Shown: positions 1 through 5,408 of the stretch, one piece after another
How the letters are laid out: each line of letters begins with the position of its first letter
Numbering within the stretch: the stretch's first letter is position 1
From: Granulosicoccaceae bacterium
Lineage (GTDB): Bacteria > Pseudomonadota > Gammaproteobacteria > Granulosicoccales > Granulosicoccaceae
DNA length: 5,408 bases
Direction of reading: 5' to 3'
NCBI GenBank assembly: GCA_023301405.1
Contig: JALZUX010000306.1
Coordinates: forward strand, 1 to 5,408
Notes under the pieces: model-generated
What the model was told of the DNA's origin: nothing
Database searches by the model: none
The model's input: only the letters and a program-made list of their open reading frames with translations
Translations under genes and position numbers: made by a program

Positions 1-2523
1 GAGAAGCGGGTCAAATATCCGATGAAACTCACCGGCGGCAAATGGAAGAAAGTCAGCTGGGAAGAAGCGATAGAAGATATCGGCGATCAAATGCTGAGCA
101 TCCGTGAAGAATCCGGCCCTGATTCAGTCTACTGGCTGGGTTCGGCGAAGTTCAACAACGAACAATCCTTTATGTTCAGAAAGTTTGCGGCCATGTGGGG
201 CACAAACAACGTTGATCATCAAGCGCGAATCTGTCACTCGACCACGGTTGCCGGGGTAGCGAATACCTGGGGCTACGGGGCGATGACTAACTCGTATAAT
301 GATATGCATAACTCGAAGGCGATGTTTTTCATCGGTTCGAATGCTGCTGAAGCGCACCCGGTTGCTATGCAACATATTTTGAAAGCTAAGGAAAACGGTT
401 CAAAGTTGATCGTTTGTGATCCTCGCTTTACCCGAACCGCAGCGCACGCCGATCAGTTTGTTCGCTTCCGGCCAGGCACAGACGTTCCATTAATCTGGGG
501 TATTTTGTGGCACGTCTTCGAAAATGGTTGGGAAGATCAGGAATTCATAAACCAGCGGGTTTATGGAATGGAAGAAATAAAAACAGAAGTAGCCAAGTGG
601 AATCCAGCTGAAGTAGAGCGGGTATCCGGAGTGCCGGAAGCGGTCGTCAAGGAAGCTGCAGAGACCATGGCTAAAAACCGGCCTGGCACTATTGTCTGGT
701 GTATGGGTGGCACTCAGCACACTATCGGTAATAACAACACCCGTGCTTATTGCGTTATGCAATTAGCCTTAGGCAATATGGGTACTGCAGGTGGCGGTGC
801 AAATATTTTCCGCGGCCACGATAACGTTCAGGGCGCCACTGATTTCTGTATTTTGTCGCACTCACTTCCTGGCTACTATGGCCTTTCAAGCGGCGCTTGG
901 AAGCACTGGTCCAGTGTATGGGATGTAGACTACGGGTGGATGCAGTCACGATTTGACACCGGCAGTTACGAAGAAGCTAAAGGCAAGCCAGTCAGCCCAA
1001 TGAACACTAAAGGCATGCCGGTATCCCGTTGGATTGATGGCGTTCTTGAAGACCGTGGCAACATTGCGCAGAAAGACAATATTCGTGCAATGGTACTTTG
1101 GGGGCATGCGCCAAACAGTCAGACCCGTGGGCCTGAAATGAAAGAGGCGATGGAAAAGTTAGATCTAATGGTTATCATTGATCCTTATCCAACTCACTCA
1201 GCTGTGTTGCCTGATCGTCAGGATGGGGTCTATATTCTTCCGGCAACAACTCAGTTTGAGACATACGGTTCAGTGACCGCATCAAATCGCTCACTGCAAT
1301 GGCGTGAAAAAGTGATAGAGCCTCTTTTTGAGTCGCTTCCTGATCACACTATTATGTATAAGCTTGCTGCTAAGTTTGGCTTTGCTGATAAATTCTGCAA
1401 AAACATTGAAGTCAATAATGATGAGCCGTTAATTGAAGATATAACCCGTGAATTTAATAAGGGCATGTGGACAATCGGTTATACGGGCCAAAGTCCTGAG
1501 CGACTAAAAGATCACAAGAAATACCGTGGTGATTTTAATACTACATCGCTAATTGCCGAAGGCGGACCACTGGACGGGGAGTACTACGGTATGCCTTGGC
1601 CGTGTTGGGGTACTGCAGAAATGAAGCACCCCGGTACGCCGTTGTTATATGACACCAGCAAGCCTGTTGCTAAAGGTGGGCTGTGCTTCCGTGCAAGATT
1701 TGGTGTTGAGCGCGAAGGAGTCAGTCTGTTAGCCGATGGTTCTTATCCGGCTGGGTCTGAGCTCGAAGACGGTTACCCTGAATTCAGCGCCGATGCACTT
1801 AAATCACTGGGTTGGTGGGATGATCTAACCGACGAAGAGAAAACAGCTGCTGAAGGCAAAAACTGGAAAACTGATCAGTCTGGGGGTATTCAACGTGTAG
1901 CTATCGAGCACGGTTGTGCACCTTTCGGAAATGCTAAGGCACGTGCAGTAGTATGGACCTTCCCTGATCCGGTACCAATTCACCGTGAGCCGCTATACAC
2001 GTCACGTTATGATTTGGTGGCCGACTATCCAACCTACGAAGATCGCAAGTCCTTTTACAGACTGCCTACTCGTTATGGATCAATTCAAGCGACTGATCAT
2101 TCAAAAGAGTTCGGCCTGATCCACACCAGTGGTCGACTAGTTGAATATGAGGGTGGCGGTGAAGAGTCACGATCAAATCCGTGGTTGGCTGAATTGCAGC
2201 AGGATATGTTTGTTGAAATTAACCCGGCTGACGCAAACGACGTTGGTGTCGAGCACGACCAAATGGTTTGGCTTGAAAGCCCGGAAGGCGGCAAGATCAA
2301 GGTGAAAGCCATGGTAACGCAGCGCGTCGGACGCGGTGTTGTCTTCACACCGTTCCACTTCGGTGGGCACTATGAAGGCGAGGATCTTTTCGATAAATAC
2401 CCTGAAGGTACAGCACCATATGTTCGTGGTGAAGCGGCAAACACTGCCTTTACTTACGGCTACGATTCAGTAACACAAATGCAAGAATCGAAAGTCACCC
2501 TCTGCAAAATAGTAGCGGCTTAG
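1..2523 (+). CDS. fdhA: Formate dehydrogenase, catalytic (alpha) subunit, Cys-type, 5'-truncated by the window
   Basis: This is the catalytic subunit of a respiratory formate dehydrogenase, which oxidises formate to CO2 at a Mo or W bis-MGD centre, normally in the periplasm. The frame is open from base 1, so 840 residues are visible. The ATG at 22 is internal and the true start lies upstream. Compared with E. coli FdnG, roughly 115-120 residues are missing, which should hold the Tat signal and the first CxxC-type [4Fe-4S] domain. Visible motifs, in window codons: HQARICHSTT with metal-ligand Cys78 (TGT 232-234) and catalytic His79; the cofactor-binding VCDPRFTR (138-145); GTQH (237-240); RGHDNVQGATD starting at Arg271, matching the formate-binding Arg of E. 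coli FdhF; WGHAPNSQTRG (367-377); and the C-terminal dinucleotide-binding domain from HTSGRLVEYE (708) to the end. Cys replaces the selenocysteine of the E. coli enzymes. The order fdhA-fdhB-fdhC supports the call. NAD-linked FDH is unlikely because a cytochrome b partner follows. Confidence 0.96.
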   Translation, partial: EKRVKYPMKLTGGKWKKVSWEEAIEDIGDQMLSIREESGPDSVYWLGSAKFNNEQSFMFRKFAAMWGTNNVDHQARICHSTTVAGVANTWGYGAMTNSYNDMHNSKAMFFIGSNAAEAHPVAMQHILKAKENGSKLIVCDPRFTRTAAHADQFVRFRPGTDVPLIWGILWHVFENGWEDQEFINQRVYGMEEIKTEVAKWNPAEVERVSGVPEAVVKEAAETMAKNRPGTIVWCMGGTQHTIGNNNTRAYCVMQLALGNMGTAGGGANIFRGHDNVQGATDFCILSHSLPGYYGLSSGAWKHWSSVWDVDYGWMQSRFDTGSYEEAKGKPVSPMNTKGMPVSRWIDGVLEDRGNIAQKDNIRAMVLWGHAPNSQTRGPEMKEAMEKLDLMVIIDPYPTHSAVLPDRQDGVYILPATTQFETYGSVTASNRSLQWREKVIEPLFESLPDHTIMYKLAAKFGFADKFCKNIEVNNDEPLIEDITREFNKGMWTIGYTGQSPERLKDHKKYRGDFNTTSLIAEGGPLDGEYYGMPWPCWGTAEMKHPGTPLLYDTSKPVAKGGLCFRARFGVEREGVSLLADGSYPAGSELEDGYPEFSADALKSLGWWDDLTDEEKTAAEGKNWKTDQSGGIQRVAIEHGCAPFGNAKARAVVWTFPDPVPIHREPLYTSRYDLVADYPTYEDRKSFYRLPTRYGSIQATDHSKEFGLIHTSGRLVEYEGGGEESRSNPWLAELQQDMFVEINPADANDVGVEHDQMVWLESPEGGKIKVKAMVTQRVGRGVVFTPFHFGGHYEGEDLFDKYPEGTAPYVRGEAANTAFTYGYDSVTQMQESKVTLCKIVAA

Positions 2524-2527
2524 GAGA
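2522..2527 (+). promoter_or_regulatory. Ribosome binding site of fdhB, overlapping the fdhA stop codon
   Basis: AGGAGA lies six bases before the fdhB ATG at 2534. Its first two bases are the last two of the fdhA stop TAG (2521-2523). Ribosomes finishing fdhA therefore end on the site used to start fdhB, which suggests translational coupling of the two subunits. The coupling is inferred from this spacing. Confidence 0.8.
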
Positions 2528-2533
2528 ATAGTC

Positions 2534-3121
2534 ATGGCTAGAATGAAATTTCTTTGTGACGCTGAGCGCTGCATTGAGTGTAACGGTTGCGTCACCGCAT
2601 GTAAGAACGAGCACGAAGTTCCTTGGGGCGTCAATCGTCGCCGTGTGGTTACCATAGGTGACGGTGAAATAGGGCAAGAGAAGTCAATCTCTGTTGCCTG
2701 TATGCATTGCACCGATGCGCCATGCCAGGCAGTTTGTCCGGTTGATTGTTTCTACACCACAGATGACGGCATCGTGCTGCACGATAAAGATCTGTGCATC
2801 GGTTGCGGTTACTGTTTTTACGCTTGCCCGTTTGGTGCGCCTCAGTATCCAAAGCAGTCTGCTTTTGGTGCTCGCGGTAAAATGGATAAGTGTACGTTCT
2901 GTGCAGGTGGCCCGGCTGATGATTTATCAGAAGCTGAGTATGAAAAGTATGGTCGCAACCGTATCGCAGAGGGCAAGCTGCCTCTGTGTGCGGAAATGTG
3001 CTCTACCAAGGCACTTATTGCCGGTGATGGCGACAAGGTCGCTGACATCTACCGAGAGCGTGTGACATTGCGTGGTGGTCGATCCTCTACCTGGGGCTGG
3101 GATACAGCTTACAAGGGTTAG
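2534..3121 (+). CDS. fdhB: Formate dehydrogenase, iron-sulfur (beta) subunit with four [4Fe-4S] clusters
   Basis: This subunit passes electrons from FdhA to the cytochrome b subunit. The 195 residues contain four cysteine groups of the FdnH/HybA/DmsB ferredoxin type: C13-C16-C19-C23, C56-C59-C64-C68, C88-C91-C94-C98, and C120-C123 with C152-C156. That is sixteen ligands, enough for four [4Fe-4S] clusters; C8 and C72 are extra. There is no signal peptide, so export most likely depends on the Tat signal of FdhA, as known for related enzymes. E. coli FdnH is about 100 residues longer and ends in a membrane helix. This protein stops shortly after the fourth cluster and has no hydrophobic C-terminal segment, so it must be held at the membrane by its partners. 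The gap to fdhA is ten bases. The ATG at 2534 has a clear AGGAGA site. Confidence 0.96.
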   Translation: MARMKFLCDAERCIECNGCVTACKNEHEVPWGVNRRRVVTIGDGEIGQEKSISVACMHCTDAPCQAVCPVDCFYTTDDGIVLHDKDLCIGCGYCFYACPFGAPQYPKQSAFGARGKMDKCTFCAGGPADDLSEAEYEKYGRNRIAEGKLPLCAEMCSTKALIAGDGDKVADIYRERVTLRGGRSSTWGWDTAYKG

Positions 3122-3147
3122 GGTAAACCAATCTTTGAGAGATATTT

Positions 3148-3177
3148 GGGCGGTCCTGGTGGCCGCCCTTATTTCTT
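3148..3177 (+). terminator. Terminator-like hairpin within the operon, after fdhB
   Basis: An eight-base-pair stem, GGGCGGTC (3148-3155) with GGCCGCCC (3161-3168), contains one G-T wobble and encloses the five-base loop CTGGT. It is followed by TTATTTCTT (3169-3177), seven T in nine bases. This fits a rho-independent terminator of moderate strength on the + strand; the opposite strand lacks a T-run. It begins 27 bases after the fdhB stop and precedes two further genes of the same complex, so partial termination (lower lipoprotein and fdhC transcript than fdhAB) is more likely than a full stop. A second, AT-rich inverted repeat, CTTATTT (3168-3174) with AAATAAG (3178-3184), overlaps its tail and could compete with it or protect the RNA end. 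Confidence 0.65.
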
Positions 3178-3192
3178 AAATAAGAACTTCAC

Positions 3193-3211
3193 TTGTCGGT
3201 ATGACTGACAA
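3193..3211 (+). repeat. Inverted repeat between fdhB and the lipoprotein gene
   Basis: TTGTCGG (3193-3199) and CTGACAA (3205-3211) pair over seven bases with one G-T wobble around the loop TATGA. The repeat ends 8 bases before the AGGGGG ribosome binding site of the next gene. It could be an operator for an internal promoter, an RNA hairpin affecting translation of the lipoprotein gene, or chance. I see no convincing -35/-10 pair near it. Confidence 0.35.
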
Positions 3212-3229
3212 ATTGTTCCAGGGGGACTA

Positions 3230-3433
3230 ATGCAACGTCATTTGCAAATTATGGGCTTAAGCCTGATTGCACTTATTACACTTGCAGGGTGTGATTCATT
3301 TTCAGATTCACAGGCTACTTATGATGCGGAAAGCTATCAGTACAAAGGTGCTGCTGATCCGTTTCTTGATACATCGGCGTCTGAAAGAGCTGGACCGCTC
3401 AATGATCGTTTTGATCTAATACAGGCTCGTTAG
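3230..3433 (+). CDS. Small predicted lipoprotein encoded inside the formate dehydrogenase operon
   Basis: This 67-residue protein has a lipoprotein signal: a short polar start with Arg3, a hydrophobic stretch from about 7 to 19, and the lipobox L18-A19-G20-C21. The mature part is 47 residues, polar, rich in Asp, Ser and Ala, with no further Cys and no heme-binding CxxCH. The residue after the lipidated Cys is Asp, which in enterics keeps lipoproteins in the inner membrane by avoiding Lol sorting; other gammaproteobacteria also read later positions, so this is suggestive. The start ATG has AGGGGG at 3220-3225. The gene lies 108 bases after fdhB and 48 before fdhC, so it is probably co-transcribed with fdhC. 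I do not recognise a family. A role in anchoring, assembly or stabilising the periplasmic FdhAB part at the membrane is inferred from position and predicted location only. Confidence 0.82.
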   Translation: MQRHLQIMGLSLIALITLAGCDSFSDSQATYDAESYQYKGAADPFLDTSASERAGPLNDRFDLIQAR

Positions 3434-3471
3434 TGAGTCACGCACAAAGTGCTTTAAACAATAATTTTGGT

Positions 3472-3477
3472 GGGGAA
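3472..3477 (+). promoter_or_regulatory. Ribosome binding site that decides the fdhC start
   Basis: GGGGAA lies four bases before the ATG at 3482. The in-frame TTG at 3467 and GTG at 3470, which would give a slightly longer protein, have only AT-rich sequence before them, and this motif lies inside or after them. It therefore supports the ATG. Confidence 0.65.
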
Positions 3478-3481
3478 TTAC

Positions 3482-4609
3482 ATGCGAAAAAAAGCTGATC
3501 CGGCGCGCGTCAAGCGGCGCAAAAGAATAGCAGTGTGGAGTTTTGCGTTTATTATGGTGGCGTCACTGGTAGCGCCATTAAGTGGTTTTTTGATTAATGC
3601 AATAGACGGCGCTATTGCGCAAGAGAAGCCAGCCGAAAGTAATCCGCGCGCTAATTTCTGGAGAACCGTAAAAGGTGGTGTAGAAGGCGTCAGTACCGAT
3701 AAAGGTGCCGAAGCAAACGTACTAATTAATCAGGGTGGCTCTGACTGGACTAACTTCAGAAGCGGGCCTGTATTCAAGTATCTGCCATGGTTAGTTGTGG
3801 GTATGTTGGCACTGATTACTCTCTACCATTTATTGCACGGTAAAAACCGTCTTGAGCGACGACCATCAGGTATTTTGGTAAAGCGTTGGTCATGGTTTGA
3901 GAGACTGGTGCATTGGGTTACTGCCATATCATTCATCTTTCTTGCGATCACAGGTCTCAGTATGCTGCTTGGTCGAACTTTGCTGCTGCCTCTTCTCAGT
4001 GGGATTGACGGCGGAAAGGCCGCGTTTGCTTCGTGGTCACAATTTGCTATTCAGGTGCACAATGTCATGGGCCCGGTAATGAGTGTCGGCATCGTTCTCA
4101 TGATAGTCATGTGGATTTGGTATAACTTTCCCGGTCGCGGTGATTGGGGATGGATAAAAGCAGGCGGTGGTCTGATTGGTAATAAGCACCCCAGTGCCGG
4201 ACGTATGAATTTTGGCGAAAAAGTCTGGTTTTGGGTGATTTGCACTTTTGGTCTGGTTGTTGTGGTGTCAGGTTTACTTTTGGTATTGCCAACTTTTCCA
4301 CAACTGGCTCAGTACATTCCAATGGAGGCCATTCCAGTCGCGCTTACTCGTGACACCATGCAAGAGGCCAATCAGTTTCATATTGTGGCGGGTTTGATCT
4401 GGATGGCGATTGCTATTGGTCACATCTATATTGGTACCGCAGGGACGGAAGGCGCGTTTCAAGGTATGTCTACAGGTTACGTGACGGCTGAATGGGCTGA
4501 GCAGCACCATAATTTATGGTTTAGTAAGTTGCGCAAAGAAGGCAAAGTGCCGATGCGCCCCGAGCGATACTCGCGTGGCCATAGTGCTGTGAGACAGCGG
4601 TCGCTTTAG
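3482..4609 (+). CDS. fdhC: Formate dehydrogenase, cytochrome b556 (gamma) subunit, long form
   Basis: This integral membrane subunit carries two b hemes and passes electrons from FdhB to quinone. From the ATG at 3482 it has 375 residues. A basic N-terminus (KRRKR, 11-15) precedes a hydrophobic segment at 16-41 that may be a membrane helix or a signal peptide cut near A46-Q47. A polar stretch (47-99) follows, then helices at about 100-119, 142-164, 194-215, 247-270 and 300-318. The last four match the four helices of E. coli FdnI. Likely heme ligands are H144, H193, H300 and H314; the 14-residue spacing of the last pair equals that of FdnI H155/H169. By topology H144/H314 sit near the cytoplasm and H193/H300 near the periplasm. 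FdnI and FdoI are only about 210 residues. The N-terminal extension is typical of long-form FdhC proteins. An intrinsic terminator follows directly. Confidence 0.94.
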   Translation: MRKKADPARVKRRKRIAVWSFAFIMVASLVAPLSGFLINAIDGAIAQEKPAESNPRANFWRTVKGGVEGVSTDKGAEANVLINQGGSDWTNFRSGPVFKYLPWLVVGMLALITLYHLLHGKNRLERRPSGILVKRWSWFERLVHWVTAISFIFLAITGLSMLLGRTLLLPLLSGIDGGKAAFASWSQFAIQVHNVMGPVMSVGIVLMIVMWIWYNFPGRGDWGWIKAGGGLIGNKHPSAGRMNFGEKVWFWVICTFGLVVVVSGLLLVLPTFPQLAQYIPMEAIPVALTRDTMQEANQFHIVAGLIWMAIAIGHIYIGTAGTEGAFQGMSTGYVTAEWAEQHHNLWFSKLRKEGKVPMRPERYSRGHSAVRQRSL

Positions 4610-4626
4610 AGAATATATAGCGGTTG

Positions 4627-4657
4627 AAAATAGCGGGCAATTGCCCGCTATTTTTTT
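4627..4657 (+). terminator. Strong intrinsic terminator closing the formate dehydrogenase operon
   Basis: The 20-base perfect palindrome at 4631-4650 has arms TAGCGGGC and GCCCGCTA around AATT. AAAA before it and the T-run after it extend the stem to 12 base pairs, and seven T (4651-4657) complete the signal. It begins 17 bases after the fdhC stop. The four A on the left make weak function on the opposite strand possible, but no convergent gene is seen. Confidence 0.93.
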
Positions 4658-4699
4658 GTCTGTAGTAAACTTACCAAACTAACTTACTGTGAAGCGCCA

Positions 4700-5290
4700 G
4701 TGGAAAAATTTCCCCAATCCGTAATAGACATGATGAGTGCCGGTGGTTCTACGGTCACTTGTTTGCCTGTCCAGCTAGGCGCAGAGCCTGAATCGTTGCC
4801 AGCCGGTACAGTCAATGGTTCAACGGATGATTCCGGTGATTGGCAAAGCGCTATTTTTTTTCGCCTTGGCGGGTCTGAATCACAGAAAGATATCGGCTTA
4901 CTCAGGAATGCAAAATCTGCGTATGCGGTAGGCGTGGAGACAGACATCATTGAGCACGAAAACGCATCGGTGGTGATGTTACGCGTTCAGGCTTTTACGC
5001 AACAGGATAACCCCCTGATAGGTGAAATTCTTTTAACGCCCGGTGGCGCAGAAACTCATTATGAAATTCTCACCTTATTATCTACACAACAGGAATTGAC
5101 CTGGTTTTTTTCAGATCAAAAGTTCCAAATGATTCATCAGCAAAAACAACCTTTGAATCAGCAATGGCGCGATGAATTTTTAGCGCTAAGAAATGAAGCC
5201 TTCAAAAGGGATTCTTTAATCCGCTTGTCCGGTAAGTACAGTGCCCAAACTGCATTTGCTGAAATAGTCTCTAACTACGGTTTGCGGTAG
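4700..5290 (+). CDS. Protein of unknown function downstream of the formate dehydrogenase operon
   Basis: I do not recognise this 196-residue protein. It has no signal peptide and no membrane helix, so it is probably cytoplasmic and soluble. It has one Cys (C21), so no Fe-S or zinc cluster of its own is likely. The N-terminal 50 residues are rich in Gly, Ser and Thr. The middle (about 50-140) alternates short hydrophobic stretches in a way that suggests a mixed alpha/beta fold. The C-terminus (about 145-180) is Gln-rich and charged and looks helical. The start is GTG with a weak GAAG at 4691-4694; ATG codons at 4730 and 4733 are alternatives without a visible ribosome binding site. A strong terminator separates it from fdhC, so it should have its own promoter, but I find no good -35/-10 pair in the 42 bases after the T-run. 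Any link with formate metabolism is unproven. Confidence 0.72.
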   Translation: MEKFPQSVIDMMSAGGSTVTCLPVQLGAEPESLPAGTVNGSTDDSGDWQSAIFFRLGGSESQKDIGLLRNAKSAYAVGVETDIIEHENASVVMLRVQAFTQQDNPLIGEILLTPGGAETHYEILTLLSTQQELTWFFSDQKFQMIHQQKQPLNQQWRDEFLALRNEAFKRDSLIRLSGKYSAQTAFAEIVSNYGLR

Positions 5291-5304
5291 CTCGTTTGTC
5301 TATC

Positions 5305-5408
5305 ATGCGTCGGACGCACTCTCAATTTTATGGTTTGAATTTGATCGTAAATAGAGTCGGTCAGTCATTTGCCTGTTTGATATTTTCTCTGTTATTTTCA
5401 GGTATGTG
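5305..5408 (+). CDS. Possible start of a further gene, cut off by the window end
   Basis: The frame from ATG 5305 stays open for 34 codons to the end of the window. The predicted N-terminus begins MRRTHSQFYG, then becomes hydrophobic in FACLIFSLLFSG (residues 22-33), which resembles a signal peptide or first membrane helix. The basic residues R2, R3 and R17 before the hydrophobic stretch fit this. No Shine-Dalgarno precedes the ATG, and the start lies in a palindrome, so the true start could be further in or the frame may be open by chance. It lies 14 bases after the preceding stop. Confidence 0.35.
   Translation, partial: MRRTHSQFYGLNLIVNRVGQSFACLIFSLLFSGM
5306..5318 (+). repeat. Short GC-rich palindrome after the unknown gene
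   Basis: TGCGTC and GACGCA are perfect inverted copies around a single central G. As RNA it would fold with a shorter stem and a loop of three to five bases. The following CTCTCAATTTTATGG has only a weak T-run, so it is at best a poor terminator for the gene ending at 5290. It overlaps the ATG at 5305 and might hide that start. Confidence 0.3.

Noticed and set aside
22..24. ATG at 22 as the start of fdhA
   Set aside because: The frame is open upstream to base 1, those seven codons read as family-like sequence, and the Fe-S domain that must precede this point is missing.
124..949. Three antisense open frames (83, 90 and 64 residues) opposite fdhA
   Set aside because: They lie inside a well-supported gene, have no ribosome binding site or family resemblance, and are expected by chance opposite long coding sequence.
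2097..2852. Several antisense frames over the end of fdhA and fdhB
   Set aside because: They overlap each other and two strong genes on the other strand and give low-complexity or implausible proteins.
2694..3065. A 123-residue same-strand open frame inside fdhB
   Set aside because: It is a shifted-frame reading of the ferredoxin codons; the fdhB frame has all sixteen cluster cysteines and a clear ribosome binding site.
3442..3452. GCAC-AAA-GTGC inverted repeat between the lipoprotein gene and fdhC
   Set aside because: A four-base stem is too short to distinguish from chance.
3467..3481. Longer fdhC start at TTG 3467 or GTG 3470
   Set aside because: No Shine-Dalgarno lies before them, while GGGGAA lies four bases before the ATG at 3482, which is followed by a typical basic N-terminus.
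4684..4950. An 88-residue antisense frame opposite the unknown gene
   Set aside because: It has no ribosome binding site, and the + strand frame is longer, better placed after a terminator and more protein-like. The choice is less certain here than elsewhere because the + strand gene is itself unrecognised.
5341..5354. TTGAT-like half of an FNR site near the window end
   Set aside because: Only one half matches TTGAT; the other half (AATAG) does not fit ATCAA.

Overview
The window carries most of an operon for a respiratory, membrane-bound formate dehydrogenase, followed by one unrecognised gene and the possible start of another. The organism looks like a proteobacterium, most likely a gammaproteobacterium. 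The evidence is the Shewanella-like wording of the FdhA active-site region, Gram-negative features (a lipobox lipoprotein and a periplasm-facing enzyme), purine-rich ribosome binding sites and intermediate base composition. This placement rests on family recognition from memory, not on a search.

Layout, all genes on the + strand: (1) 1-2523, fdhA, the molybdenum or tungsten bis-MGD catalytic subunit. Its N-terminus lies before the window, so the Tat signal and first Fe-S cluster are not visible. The active-site residue is Cys (TGT, 232-234), not selenocysteine. (2) 2534-3121, fdhB, with four [4Fe-4S] clusters and no membrane anchor; its Shine-Dalgarno overlaps the fdhA stop. (3) 3122-3229, a gap with a terminator-like hairpin and a second inverted repeat. 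(4) 3230-3433, a 67-residue predicted lipoprotein that I cannot assign to a family. (5) 3482-4609, fdhC, the di-heme cytochrome b subunit. (6) 4627-4657, a strong intrinsic terminator that closes the operon. (7) 4700-5290, a 196-residue protein of unknown function. (8) 5305-5408, a possible gene start running off the end. No gene-free stretch exceeds 300 bases.

Working model: FdhA oxidises formate in the periplasm and FdhB carries the electrons through its Fe-S chain. FdhC takes them through two b hemes to the quinone pool. The small lipoprotein sits between fdhB and fdhC, has an Asp after the lipid-bearing Cys (an inner-membrane retention signal in enterics), and probably acts at the same complex. 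A role in anchoring or assembly is a hypothesis only. The core operon is a known system. The less ordinary points are the lipoprotein, the terminator-like hairpin inside the operon, and the orphan gene downstream.
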